The position numbers and the translations under genes were made by a program. Below the pieces are notes generated by a model. That model was given only the letters and a program-made list of their open reading frames with translations, was not told the DNA's origin and searched no databases. From Bradyrhizobium sp. NP1 (GTDB lineage Bacteria > Pseudomonadota > Alphaproteobacteria > Rhizobiales > Xanthobacteraceae): a stretch of 64,000 nt of DNA. The stretch is from NCBI RefSeq assembly GCF_030378205.1, contig NZ_CP127385.1, forward strand, positions 6,054,001 to 6,118,000, read 5' to 3'. Below, piece after piece: positions 1-8,460 of this stretch. Position 1 is the first letter of the stretch. Every line of letters begins with the position of its first letter.

Positions 1-266
1 CCGGAACCGCGTCTGGCGTCAACAGCGCGGTCTCGCGCGCCGGGTCGCTCTTCGCCATCGCCTTGCTCGGCGGCGTCCTGCAACAGGGTGGTCCTCAGCT
101 GTTCGCAGGATTCCACATGGCGATGGCTGTCGCCGCGGTCGCGTGCGTTCTCAGCACGCTCGCGGTGTTCATTATCGAGCCGGGGCCCCACGTCGACTTC
201 ATCCCGCGAGACCGACCGTTCGGTGTCCGTCATCAGAAGGCCGGCAACGCCGGGAGGAAACAATGA
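1..266 (+). CDS. MFS drug-efflux type transporter, C-terminal end (partial)
   Basis: The 5' part lies outside the window; the frame is open from base 3. The visible 87 residues begin with GTASGVNSAVSRAGSLFAIA, a stretch typical of helix 13/14 of 14-helix DHA2 (EmrB/QacA-like) major facilitator proteins, followed by one last hydrophobic helix (roughly AMAVAAVACVLSTLAVFII) and a short hydrophilic tail ending in RKQ. Members are inner-membrane proton antiporters. Substrate cannot be told from this fragment. The next gene begins 39 bases downstream on the same strand, so the two could be co-transcribed. Confidence 0.6.
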   Translation, partial: GTASGVNSAVSRAGSLFAIALLGGVLQQGGPQLFAGFHMAMAVAAVACVLSTLAVFIIEPGPHVDFIPRDRPFGVRHQKAGNAGRKQ

Positions 267-304
267 AGGACGAAGACCAGCCTAAAGGCAGAAGGAGAAA
301 GCCT

Positions 305-724
305 ATGAATATCCGAACCATCATCGCCGCCACCTGCGCCGCCCGTGCCTACTCGATGGCCGGCTCTACATACGCCCATGATAGCGAAGCGCAAACCGTC
401 ACGAAGAACTTCGAGGCGGCCATTCCCAACATCCCTGGCAAGTCACTGATCGCCGTGGAAGTCGATTACGCGCCCGGCGTGGCCTCCGCGCCCCACACCC
501 ACGCGAAGTCGGCTTTCATCTACGCCTATGTGATTTCGGGCGCGATCGAGTCGAAGGTGAATGACGGCGAGATGCGCATCTATCGGGCGGGTGAGAGCTG
601 GTCCGAAACGCCGGGTGCGATCCATTCGATCAGCCGCAACGCGAGCAAGACCGAGCCGGCAAAGCTGCTCGCTGTCTTCGTCCTCGACACTAATGATAAC
701 CCTCTGACCACGCCCGTCAAATAA
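305..724 (+). CDS. Secreted cupin-domain protein
   Basis: A 139-residue protein. The first about 25 residues look like a signal peptide (short basic start, alanine-rich core, possible cleavage near TYAHD). The rest is a single small cupin: the first motif is visible as PHTHAKSAFIYAYVISG (two His for metal binding), and the second is a degenerate region around GAIHSISRN with a further His. Small periplasmic cupins of this type are common in rhizobia and lack a defined reaction. The ATG at 305 was chosen over upstream in-frame starts because it follows GGAG (GAAGGAGAAAGCCT) and starts the signal peptide. Function remains unassigned. Confidence 0.7.
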   Translation: MNIRTIIAATCAARAYSMAGSTYAHDSEAQTVTKNFEAAIPNIPGKSLIAVEVDYAPGVASAPHTHAKSAFIYAYVISGAIESKVNDGEMRIYRAGESWSETPGAIHSISRNASKTEPAKLLAVFVLDTNDNPLTTPVK

Positions 725-775
725 ACCTTCAGACGCATTGAGATGAACGTAGCGCCAGATCGGAAAGGTGCCGCC

Positions 776-1012
776 ATGAAATTTGCCCTCTTTCGCATCG
801 GAGGCGATTCCATCGTCGAATGTCCCACGATGGACGAGGTCTGGACTTACGTCCGAGCCAACGGCCTGTGCTCCGAAGAGATAACCCACGAAGATATGCC
901 GCCGCGCAGGATCCTGAATCCGGAATATGCGATCCACACGTTCGATCCGGACGGCGAGCTCGTCGCGATGTCCCGGACGAGACTTAGCTACGTCAATACG
1001 AGCGAGTGGTAG
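776..1012 (+). CDS. Small conserved-looking hypothetical protein
   Basis: A 78-residue soluble protein with no signal peptide or membrane segment and no motif I recognise. The internal ATG at 776 is preferred to the one at 743 because it is preceded by GGAAAGG at proper spacing. Codon third positions are strongly GC-rich, as expected for a real gene. It contains an acidic central part (CSEEITHEDMPPRR) and ends TSEW. It lies about 50 bases after the cupin gene on the same strand, so it may be its operon partner. Confidence 0.5.
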   Translation: MKFALFRIGGDSIVECPTMDEVWTYVRANGLCSEEITHEDMPPRRILNPEYAIHTFDPDGELVAMSRTRLSYVNTSEW

Positions 1013-1597
1013 GCATTTATGGCGCGCTACCTTGTTCAGGTTCCACTGGATAGCCTGTCCGAAGATCGCAAGACGGCGTTGCGAACTCCAGACGCGGGCG
1101 CCAGAGTAGAATGAAAACGATAACGATCCGGCATTTCTAGCGGCGCAGACGGGAATACCGTCCTTAACACCTCATCGATCCAGACACCGTCGTGTCATGC
1201 GGCTGAAGTTCACTCCGCCCTTGGACTGGCGGTCGACGCTCACGTACCTTTCGCCGCGCGCCATTCCTGGAGTCGCGGAGCGACGTCGTCTTCGATTACG
1301 ACCAGCGCACAGGCGCGGAGGACCTAGTTCCGGTGCTTCAGAGCCTGAGCGGCTCCGCGTCGACGCCACACGACCCGCTTCCCATGGCGCCCGGCGACTC
1401 GAATGGAAACCATAACAACCGGGCATTTCCAATAGTTGGCGTGCCGGCATAGCCTTTCTGTGCATCTAACCGGGTTGACCTGTGACGGTTGTCCGGAGTG
1501 CTTGCCAGCATAGAGCGGCATGATCGTCCTCTTTGGGTGGCTGGGCTCTCCGCGTCGCAAGGACCCGCTCGAGCAACCAAACACGTAGGAGTCACTC
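1013..1597. other. Intergenic stretch, no gene recognised
   Basis: Open frames are present on both strands, but they are arginine- and serine-rich in the way shadow frames of GC-rich DNA are. None has a convincing start, ribosome binding site or recognisable motif. No clear terminator or repeat was seen. Confidence 0.4.
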
Positions 1598-1999
1598 ATG
1601 TCGTTCCGATTCATCACCAAATCTATCCACGCCTACCTGATCGATTATCCCATCGCGATCGTCCTGATCGCAGCGCCGTTCGTGCTGAAGCTCGGCCAGA
1701 GCGGACCGGTCGCAATGTGGCTTTCGGTTGTTGTCGGTGTCGCCGCGCTGCTCTTGGCTGCCCTGACCGACCATCCCACCGGTCTCGTCCGCATCATCCC
1801 CTACTGGCTGCACCTTTGGGTCGATCGCGCCGTCGGGATGGTGTTTGTCATCGCACCGTTTGCCTTCAAATTCGTTGGGTTGGACGCCTGGTACTATTGG
1901 GTCCTCGCTGCCGGTGTCCTGCTCACGACGTCAGTCTTTAACGCGCCTGAGGAGCCAGTCGCGACGCGTTTGGGATTGGACACGCGCGCAGCGGGTTAG
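1598..1999 (+). CDS. Small four-helix inner-membrane protein (SPW-repeat-like)
   Basis: A 133-residue, very hydrophobic protein with about four membrane segments arranged as two similar hairpins: residues about 15-35 and 40-60, then about 80-100 and 105-122. Each half begins with an amphipathic stretch before a helix with the pattern IAPF or AAPF (VLIAAPFVLK and VFVIAPFAFK), which suggests an internal duplication. This resembles the SPW-repeat membrane proteins often seen in rhizobia, whose role is unknown. The start has AGGAG six bases upstream. The C-terminal tail is hydrophilic. It stands alone on this strand, flanked by non-coding DNA. Confidence 0.6.
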   Translation: MSFRFITKSIHAYLIDYPIAIVLIAAPFVLKLGQSGPVAMWLSVVVGVAALLLAALTDHPTGLVRIIPYWLHLWVDRAVGMVFVIAPFAFKFVGLDAWYYWVLAAGVLLTTSVFNAPEEPVATRLGLDTRAAG

Positions 2000-2171
2000 A
2001 CATGCCGGCCCCACGCACAGCGCACCAAACCTCTCGCGGAATTTGATCGGCATACGACTTCGGTGCGTACCACTAATACCAGGGCCGCGCATACGAGCCG
2101 ACAGGAGGCGTCGCGCGGCCCTCTGTATTAATGGAAAGCGAAAATCGAGCATGGCCACACGAATGCATCAG

Positions 2172-2328
2172 ATGAACCATTCGATTTATAACGTCAATCG
2201 CACCACGCATCTGAAGATCGTCGTGATCACTCTGGCCTTAGCGATCGCAGTAGCGAACCTTGCGATCGATCTTCTCAAAAATCGATATCGTGGCCGTGAT
2301 CAAGGCAGGCAAACAGATCACGCTATGA
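2172..2328 (+). pseudogene. Small rhizobial single-helix protein, probably frameshifted
   Basis: The sequence starts MNHSIYNVNRTTHLKIVV and continues through one hydrophobic helix, which fits a family of about 65-residue proteins I recall from Bradyrhizobium (MNHSIY...THLKIVV, ending in a VIKAGK segment). In the starting frame the helix runs into NRYRGRDQG, unlike that family. In the next frame the same bases read SKIDIVAVIKAGKQITL and stop at 2328, which restores the expected ending. A single-base change near 2265-2275 would explain this. It could be a real decay or a sequencing error. Function unknown. Confidence 0.4.
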
Positions 2329-2599
2329 GCGGCTCAATTCACTCCCCAATCGGAGGCGCACCATGCGACGTGATAGATATGTTAGGCCACGCGCGAAGGT
2401 CTTAACCGGGCACCCCTTCGAGCCAGTGATGTGACCGATCGGGATCCTGTTAAGTGGCGCAATCACCGCTCTGCTTCGGCTCCATCTAAAGAACGTTTTC
2501 ATGGGTGTTGCCTATGGCAACGCCGCCTGCTCTGGCTTCGCGCGCCGTGTGTCGATCGCGCGACTGAGCAGCGCTGTGGTTCCGTGCCCCGAGCAGGCT

Positions 2600-2830
2600 C
2601 TACTTGATCAGGTAGCAGCCGCCTTCGTTCATCGGCCTGAACGCATGATCGGCATCCACATCGCCGACCGGCTTGTAGTAGTCCCAAGCGGCCTTGCTCT
2701 CCTCGGGCGATTTCACCTGGTACAAGGTGATCGGATAAAGTACGCGCCCGTTCGGACGGATCGAGCCGGCATGTCCGAAATAATCGACCGGAATCTTTCG
2801 CATCTCCGCAGCCACCGCATCGGCTGGGAC
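2600..2830 (-). pseudogene. C-terminal remnant of a Liv/urea-type ABC substrate-binding protein
   Basis: About 75 residues match the tail of branched-chain amino acid type periplasmic binding proteins: a stretch with EMRKIPVDYFGHAGSIR, then GRVLYPITLYQVKSPEES, then WDYYKPVGDVDADHAFRP and a final GGCYLIK. The rest of the gene (about 300 residues and the signal peptide) is missing; upstream sequence is unrelated and runs into the GntR gene. The fragment lies just outside the module 1 cluster, whose intact binding protein is at 13473-14669, so it probably marks a recombination endpoint. Confidence 0.65.
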
Positions 2831-2913
2831 GGACATGCAGTCTTGGGCCAACATGCAAAAGGCGCTCGGTCTATATCCAGCGCAGAGCTGTCGATTTGAG
2901 TGCAACCAACGCG

Positions 2914-3627
2914 TCAACTAGAGACGCGACGCCGGCGCGACGCTACGATCTGCTTTGGTTTAGCCCCAGCGTCACGTTTGACATCGGCACGAATTACCGC
3001 GGCAAGATCCTTAATGTGATTTCTGGCCTCCCGTTCGGCCAGATCGGGATCGCGCTTGCGCAGCGCTTTCAGGATCTTCTCGTGATCGTTGCAGGAGCGA
3101 GGAAGGTGGGTCGGAATGGAATCGCGTTGGCTCCTCATGATCCGAATTTGCGAGAAAACGGATCGCAGCAGGCGCTCCAGAGTGCGGTTTTGCGTGGCGC
3201 GCAGGATCACCTCATGGAATTCGAGGGCGCTTGTGTAGTAGCCGTCGTTGTCTCCGTTGGCGAGCGCCGCGCGCTGCTGATCGATGCTCTGTTGCAGCAG
3301 CGACAGTTGGAGGTCGGTCACGTTCGTTGCAGCGAGCCGAGCAGCCATGCCCTCCAGGGCTTCGCGGGACATATAGATGTCGAGCACCCGTTCGGGGTCG
3401 TAGCTGACGAGATAAACTCCCCGCCGCGGTACGACTTCCAGGATTCTTTCGGCTTCCAGCCGATAGATCGCGGCCCATAACGGCGTCCTGCTGATGCCGA
3501 GCTGCGCGCACAGTTCATCGACATTGATCTTGTCGCCGGGACCGTAGGCATCGCCCTGCAGCAGCATGTCGCGAACGACGGCATACGCGTCTTCGCTCAA
3601 ATTAGACCGCCTCAGCGTCTTCGCCAT
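2914..3627 (-). CDS. GntR-family transcriptional regulator (FadR/FCD type), copy 1
   Basis: A 237-residue regulator with an N-terminal winged helix (about residues 10-75, with DELCAQLGISRTPLWAAIYR as recognition region) and an all-helical FCD effector domain (about 85-225) carrying the usual Arg/Glu-rich first helix and late His residues. The ATG at 3627 has GGAGG at correct distance; an upstream frame extension lacks this. It is a clear paralogue of the regulator at 18409. Both sit beside a TauE/SafE gene, so they appear to have been duplicated with it. Its ligand is presumably the module 1 substrate or an intermediate, which is inference. Confidence 0.85.
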   Translation of the reverse strand: MAKTLRRSNLSEDAYAVVRDMLLQGDAYGPGDKINVDELCAQLGISRTPLWAAIYRLEAERILEVVPRRGVYLVSYDPERVLDIYMSREALEGMAARLAATNVTDLQLSLLQQSIDQQRAALANGDNDGYYTSALEFHEVILRATQNRTLERLLRSVFSQIRIMRSQRDSIPTHLPRSCNDHEKILKALRKRDPDLAEREARNHIKDLAAVIRADVKRDAGAKPKQIVASRRRRVSS

Positions 3628-3772
3628 TCCGGCCTCCGCGCTTGCCCCCAAAATCGACCATTATCGCGCTATTCCGTGCATCACAAGCCACGGATGCGCA
3701 TTTTCGGCAACAAGCTGAAGGGGTCGTGGAAGAAGATGGCGCCGGTTGATGACCCGGCGAGCAGAAAGATGG

Positions 3773-4537
3773 TCAGAACAGCGCCACGACAGGGTATTGC
3801 TGGACCAGGAGCCTGAGTGCCAGAACAATCGAGATGGTGACCAACACGCGGCGGATCAGGGGAGCTCCCCATCGTAGCGCAAGGCCAGCGCCGATCTGCG
3901 CGCCGATGATTCCGCCCAATGCCATGGCGAGGGCGGCCGGCCACGCAATCAGGCCGCCCGGCAGAAAGATGAGCGCGGCGACAACACTGCCTGCGGTGTT
4001 GAGGATCTTGGTGTCGGCGGTCGCGCTGCGAAGGTCGCGGCCAAGCAGGAGAACGAAAGCGGCAGCGTACATCGAACCGGTGCCCGGCCCGAAGAACCCG
4101 TCGTAGAAGCCGATCGGGAGAACCGCGAGCGCCGCAAAGGCCGCGCCGCCGAGCACGGGCGGCCGCTTTGCGCTCACGTGATTGCGCGAGAAAAGAAAAA
4201 AGCACGCCACGCCGATGAGCAGAAACGGCGCGACCCGCGATACCAGCGACGGATCCGCTACCCGCAGACAATAAGCGCCGGCGCAGGCGCCGGCGACGCT
4301 TGCGACGAGCCGGCCCGCAAGGCCTGTGGTGTCCGCTTCGCCCGACCTGACATACCGATAGGCCGAGGAAGCCACGCTCGCCAGGGCCTGTATCTTATTG
4401 GTCGCGAGCGCCTGGGCCGGAGGCATTCCCGTCAGAAGCAGCGCCGGCAGCGTGATCAGTCCACCGCCCCCGGCGATGGCATCGACGATGCCGGCACAGA
4501 GTGCGACGGCGAATAGCACCAGCAGCTCGAGATACAT
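3773..4537 (-). CDS. TauE/SafE-family permease (possible sulfite/organosulfur-anion exporter), copy 1
   Basis: A 254-residue membrane protein with about 7-8 hydrophobic helices. Family signatures are visible: GIVDAIAGGGGLITLPALLL near the N-terminus and GFYDGFFGPGTGSMYAAAF at the start of the second repeat, plus KILN between helices. TauE/SafE proteins move small sulfur-containing or carboxylate anions across the inner membrane. The ATG at 4537 begins directly at the first helix, 14 bases after the stop of the molybdopterin gene, so the pair is translationally close and surely one operon. The last residues (QQYPVVALF) differ from copy 2 because the repeat ends inside this gene. Confidence 0.85.
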   Translation of the reverse strand: MYLELLVLFAVALCAGIVDAIAGGGGLITLPALLLTGMPPAQALATNKIQALASVASSAYRYVRSGEADTTGLAGRLVASVAGACAGAYCLRVADPSLVSRVAPFLLIGVACFFLFSRNHVSAKRPPVLGGAAFAALAVLPIGFYDGFFGPGTGSMYAAAFVLLLGRDLRSATADTKILNTAGSVVAALIFLPGGLIAWPAALAMALGGIIGAQIGAGLALRWGAPLIRRVLVTISIVLALRLLVQQYPVVALF

Positions 4538-6725
4538 GCAATCCCGCTCGATGTCAGTGCGCGGCGCTGAGGGTCCCGTCCGCGCGATCCAACGCCGAAC
4601 GTTCTCCCTCGTCCCTGTAGACGCGGCACAGCAGGCCCTTGAGAGGGCTGGAACCGAAGGCCAGATCGCAAAGATCAGGATCGTCATCCGTCAGCACGTT
4701 CGAGCATGTCTCGAATATGCCGTGCATCGGATCCGGGTCCTCTGGACGCCACCAGCCATGCGGGATGCCGACCACCCGCTCATGAATCCGATCGTGCAGA
4801 TGGGCACGCATCCGCAGCTTGCCGTGCGACGTCTCGATCCAGGCAAAATCGCCGTCTCGGATCGACAAGGACGCCGCTGTGCGAGGATGGATCTCCAGGA
4901 GCGGCTCCGGCGCGAGGCGCCGCAGCGATTCGACCTGCCGGTTCTGGGAATGCATGTACATCGGCTGCTTCGAGCCGGTAATGAGCAGGAGCGGAAACTC
5001 AGAGAATTTCTCGGGATTTCTCACCGGACTTTCCGGAGGCTCGACGTGTCCCGGCAAAGGGTCATAGCCCCACTCACGCATCATCGTCGAATAGAGCTCG
5101 AACTTTCCGGTCGGGGTGCCGAACCCGGCTTTCTCGTACTTGCGGTACTCGAGCGGGAATTCGATGAACTCGCGCTGCTTGAGCTGCTCCCAGGTGACGC
5201 CGGTCGGTTTCAGCGCCGCATCCGCGATGTCGGCGACCGAGGGGAAATATTCTTCGAACCCGAGCTTCTGTCCGAGTGCAACAATGAACTCCCAGTCCGA
5301 CTTGCGCTCGGCGATGGAGACGAGCCTGGTCGACACGTTGTCCATGTAGGCCGCATGCGGCCCCTTGAGATGAAGGTGCAACCGCGGCTCGTCCCGCTCC
5401 AGATTCCCGGCGGCCGGAAGCACGACGTCGGCAAGTTCCGCCGTCGGCGTCATGAAGATGTCCTGCACAACCAGCAGGTCGAGACTTTTCAATGCGTCGA
5501 TCACCGCGCGCGTATTGGGATAGGTGGTCGCGATATTGCTGCCCGTCACGATCATCGCTCGCACCGGATACGGCTCACCGGAAACCATCGCACGCAACGC
5601 CGTCGGGGGATGAGCAAAGCCATGCCGGTCGAGCGCCTTGAACCTACTGCCGCCGATCCGTTTGGCGGCCTGCTGCGGACTGAGCTTGTCCTTCATGTCG
5701 GGATAGTCGAGCGGGATCGCGGGATAGAAGACGTTGCCGCCGGGCACGTCGATGTTTCCCGTGATCGCCATCAGGCAGAACAGCGCGCGCACCGACTGGA
5801 AGGTGTTGAGCCCGGCGTGGTCGGTGCCGTTGCCCAATACGATGCAAGCCGGCTTAGTCGTCGCGTAGGTACGCGCCGCGCGTGCGATGGCGCCGGCATC
5901 GCACCAGGTGATCTCCGCGACCTTGTGCAGGGGATATTCCTTCGCCCGCGCACGAAGCTCCTCGAACCCATGGCAATATTTTTCCACGAATTCGCGATCG
6001 TAGAGGCCCTCCTCGATGATCAGATTGATCCAGCCGAGCGCCATCGCCGCATCCGTGCCGGGACGGATCGCGAGCCATTGGTCGACCGGGCCGGCCGACG
6101 ACGGCCAGCGCGGATCGACCAGGATGTGTCCGGGACGGCCGCGCAGCGCATCGGTCATCGGAATATGCCCGATCAGCCCGTGATCGTTGCTGGTCCGCTT
6201 CTGCGAGCCCCATTCGACGATGCATTTCGGGTTCGAATAGAAATCCGGGACGACCGCGCCATCCCATGTCTTGTTGCTGAACTTGCCGGTCGCCGAGATC
6301 TGGCAGGCGGCGACGCGAACCGCGTAGCAGAAGTAGCTGATGGCGATCACGTTGGGGGTGCCGAACAGGTTCGCGAGCCGGCTGACGATGTTGGTGTTGT
6401 TCAGGCCCATGCCGCGGGCGAACGCCACCGATTCCGCCCCGGTCTCGTGCCTGATGCGCTGCATCTCGCCAGCAACGAAATCGAGCGCCTCGTCCCAGGT
6501 GACGCGGCGCCATTGTCCGCTGCCGCGCGGGCCGACGCGCATCAGCGGGTAGTCAAGTCGATCGGGATGGTAGAGCTGATCGACCGAAGGTTGCCCCGCC
6601 TTCGAACAGAGCTTGCCTTTGTTGATCGGGTGATCCGGATCGCCCACGACTTCCGTCACGCGCCCGTCTTCCATGTGGACGATCGTTCCGCAACCGCCGT
6701 GGCACATCCGGCAGACCGCCTTGAA
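3798..6725. repeat. 2.9 kb direct repeat, copy 1 (partner at 19196)
   Basis: This segment and 19196-22123 align without net gaps at a constant offset of 15398 bases. It covers nearly all of the TauE gene and the molybdopterin gene from codon about 21 onward. By eye the central part, roughly 4552-5756, is identical in both copies, while both flanks carry scattered substitutions. The ends are abrupt, and sequence outside is unrelated. Confidence 0.9.
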
Positions 6726-6785
6726 GCTCTGCCGCCCTTGCGTCGACGCCTTGTGATCAATTCCGATCCTGGCTGCTACCGGCAT
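4554..6785 (-). CDS. Molybdopterin- and [4Fe-4S]-dependent oxidoreductase (DMSO reductase superfamily), copy 1
   Basis: A 743-residue enzyme without a Tat signal, hence probably cytoplasmic. The N-terminal FeS motif is C25-x2-C28-x3-C32 with a fourth cysteine at C60 (KGKLCSKAG). Cys153 in SYFCYAVRVAA is the likely Mo ligand. The central Mo-bis-MGD domain shows LVDPRWPSSA and VTGSNIATTYPNTR; the C-terminal molybdopterin-binding domain runs from about 600. It resembles the broad formate dehydrogenase, thiosulfate reductase and hydroxylase relatives, but I cannot name a substrate. Upstream GGAGGAG supports the start. It follows the FAD oxidoreductase at 6846 and precedes TauE in one operon. Confidence 0.85.
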   Translation of the reverse strand: MPVAARIGIDHKASTQGRQSFKAVCRMCHGGCGTIVHMEDGRVTEVVGDPDHPINKGKLCSKAGQPSVDQLYHPDRLDYPLMRVGPRGSGQWRRVTWDEALDFVAGEMQRIRHETGAESVAFARGMGLNNTNIVSRLANLFGTPNVIAISYFCYAVRVAACQISATGKFSNKTWDGAVVPDFYSNPKCIVEWGSQKRTSNDHGLIGHIPMTDALRGRPGHILVDPRWPSSAGPVDQWLAIRPGTDAAMALGWINLIIEEGLYDREFVEKYCHGFEELRARAKEYPLHKVAEITWCDAGAIARAARTYATTKPACIVLGNGTDHAGLNTFQSVRALFCLMAITGNIDVPGGNVFYPAIPLDYPDMKDKLSPQQAAKRIGGSRFKALDRHGFAHPPTALRAMVSGEPYPVRAMIVTGSNIATTYPNTRAVIDALKSLDLLVVQDIFMTPTAELADVVLPAAGNLERDEPRLHLHLKGPHAAYMDNVSTRLVSIAERKSDWEFIVALGQKLGFEEYFPSVADIADAALKPTGVTWEQLKQREFIEFPLEYRKYEKAGFGTPTGKFELYSTMMREWGYDPLPGHVEPPESPVRNPEKFSEFPLLLITGSKQPMYMHSQNRQVESLRRLAPEPLLEIHPRTAASLSIRDGDFAWIETSHGKLRMRAHLHDRIHERVVGIPHGWWRPEDPDPMHGIFETCSNVLTDDDPDLCDLAFGSSPLKGLLCRVYRDEGERSALDRADGTLSAAH

Positions 6786-6845
6786 GTTGCTCCTCCATGG
6801 CGCACTCCCGGCGCGCGTGACGCGCGCCTGGCGACAGAAGCCGTC

Positions 6846-8330
6846 CTACTCTTCCCAAAGGTCGAACGCGTCAAAGGCCGCCTTGACCTCGTCTCGATGA
6901 TCCAGAAAGATTTGCCGCGAGATGTCGTCGCAGACGCGCTTGGCGACGAACTGGATTGCCGAGAGGTTGCATCGAAATCCGCTCAGATGCGCGACCCCCG
7001 AACAGAGGTAGTAGATCCGCCCAACGAATGAGTCCTCCGGATCTTTGGGCGTGAACTGCAGCGCTTTGCCAAGATACGGGCTCAGCTCCAGCTCCGGGTG
7101 CGTCCTGCCGTCCTTCGGCGCGTACACGTCCTTCCAGATCCGGATGCGCGGCAGGATGGACTGCAGCTCGGTCTGGCCAAAGATCGAATTGTTCGAACCC
7201 GTCCCGCAGATCATGAAATCGTGCTTGAGCTCGGTGCCGCCGTAATTGCCGACGATCTTTCCGCCCTCGTAGCGGACGCTGTCGATGCCGGCCGCGCCGA
7301 ACAGGCGGAAGCGGGGATCGCGGATGGCCTCGTAGTAGGTGTCGCGCGGCGGCGGCACGCCGAGATCCAGATCGGCCAGGCTGTAGCTCCATTTCATGTC
7401 GTCGGGCAGATCGATGTAGTGGCGGTGATAGCCGACCCATCGGCTACCCCAGCACACGCGATGCGCCTGCGGCAGGTTTGGCCGACGGATCAACAGATCC
7501 ACGCTCTTCGCGCCGACCGCCATCGCGGCGTTGCCCCAGTCGAAGGCGCTCGCGCCGCCCCCGATGACAACGACATCCTTGCCCACAAGATGTGAAATGT
7601 CCGGCTCGGTCATAGTATGGGCGTAGACGCGCTTCGGAAGCGCGTCTTCCACGACCCTGGGAAATCGGTGCTTGCCGGCGCTCTCGATTCCCGTGCAGAG
7701 CACGACGAACTCCGCACGAAACAGCCCGTTTGATGTATGAAGTTCGAAGACGCGATCCGCGGGATTCCAGATGATATCGCGCACCGCCGTCTGGTATCGG
7801 GTGGGCAGATCAACGGTCTCCGCAAACCACTCGAGATAATCCGCCCACAGCGCACGCGGAATCTTCTGAATATTCTCGAAATAGTCCGCGCCGTAACAAG
7901 ACTCACACCAGCGGATGAAGTGCAGGCTCGGGATGCCCCATTCGAGACCGCCGGTCGAATCCTTCTTGGTCCGAAGCAGATGGTTTCGCGCGTAGGTGCG
8001 CCACGGTCCCTGCCGGCCGGGAGGATTCTGATCGAAGATCATGGTGTTCTTGATGCCCTGCCGCAGCAGGCCGAACGAGGTCCCAAGGCCGGTCTGGCCG
8101 CCGCCGACGATCGCAACTTCCAGCACGTCCGCGCGACGCTTGAACGGAAACTGGCGCTTCGGGAATTCGAGGATGTGGATATCCTCCCTCGCCCGGCTGC
8201 GCAGCGCCGCCAGGCGTTGATCGGCGTCCGGCAGCGGAGTCGGCCGGTACAGACGTTCGGCCATCGAAAATTCAGGGGGGACCGGAAGATGCTCGTTCAA
8301 AATCGCCATGAGAAATGTCCCGTTATTCAT
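6846..8330 (-). CDS. FAD/NAD(P)-binding oxidoreductase (flavin monooxygenase-like)
   Basis: A 494-residue protein with two Rossmann motifs: AIVGGGQTGLGTSFGLLRQ near residue 75 for FAD and VVVIGGGASAFDWGNAA near 240 for NAD(P). Between them lies a substrate-domain stretch with tryptophan-rich loops. This layout fits flavin-containing monooxygenases, Baeyer-Villiger-like enzymes or lysine/ornithine N-hydroxylases, although I do not see a clean FMO fingerprint FxGxxxHxxxY. It is the first gene of the operon leading into the molybdopterin and TauE genes. The start is uncertain: an alternative ATG lies at 8309 and neither site has a strong ribosome binding site. The promoter region carries the module 1 motif. 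Confidence 0.75.
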   Translation of the reverse strand: MNNGTFLMAILNEHLPVPPEFSMAERLYRPTPLPDADQRLAALRSRAREDIHILEFPKRQFPFKRRADVLEVAIVGGGQTGLGTSFGLLRQGIKNTMIFDQNPPGRQGPWRTYARNHLLRTKKDSTGGLEWGIPSLHFIRWCESCYGADYFENIQKIPRALWADYLEWFAETVDLPTRYQTAVRDIIWNPADRVFELHTSNGLFRAEFVVLCTGIESAGKHRFPRVVEDALPKRVYAHTMTEPDISHLVGKDVVVIGGGASAFDWGNAAMAVGAKSVDLLIRRPNLPQAHRVCWGSRWVGYHRHYIDLPDDMKWSYSLADLDLGVPPPRDTYYEAIRDPRFRLFGAAGIDSVRYEGGKIVGNYGGTELKHDFMICGTGSNNSIFGQTELQSILPRIRIWKDVYAPKDGRTHPELELSPYLGKALQFTPKDPEDSFVGRIYYLCSGVAHLSGFRCNLSAIQFVAKRVCDDISRQIFLDHRDEVKAAFDAFDLWEE

Positions 8331-8350
8331 CTTTCATTCTTCATTTTACA
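8331..8350. promoter_or_regulatory. Module 1 operator-like motif, site A
   Basis: On the minus strand this reads TGTAAAATGAAGAATGAAAG. It shares 16 of 18 positions with site D at 18333-18350 and much of its pattern with the sites at 14696 and 18218. It lies between the divergent FAD oxidoreductase and DapF-like genes. A GntR-type regulator (2914 or 18409) is the likely binder; this is inference from position and recurrence. Confidence 0.45.
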
Positions 8351-8460
8351 GACAGGCGCAACCGTGTCAATGGTCGGATGCGCGGATCCCCAAACGGGTC
8401 CCGCTTTTTGCTATGCCTTCGCCACTGGCGGCGCCGAAATTCTAACTCGCGGAGCCTCAA

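Noticed and set aside
4554..6785. Naming the FeS-Mo-enzyme as formate dehydrogenase, thiosulfate reductase or transhydroxylase
   Set aside because: Only superfamily-level motifs can be read; there is no diagnostic subunit gene nearby, and Cys153 as Mo ligand is only inferred.
4398..7031. Very long open frame (over 870 codons) on the plus strand
   Set aside because: It is exactly antisense to the molybdopterin gene, reads as Arg/His/Asp-rich sequence with no domain, and recurs at 19793 only because of the repeat. A GC-rich codon bias on one strand produces such mirror frames.
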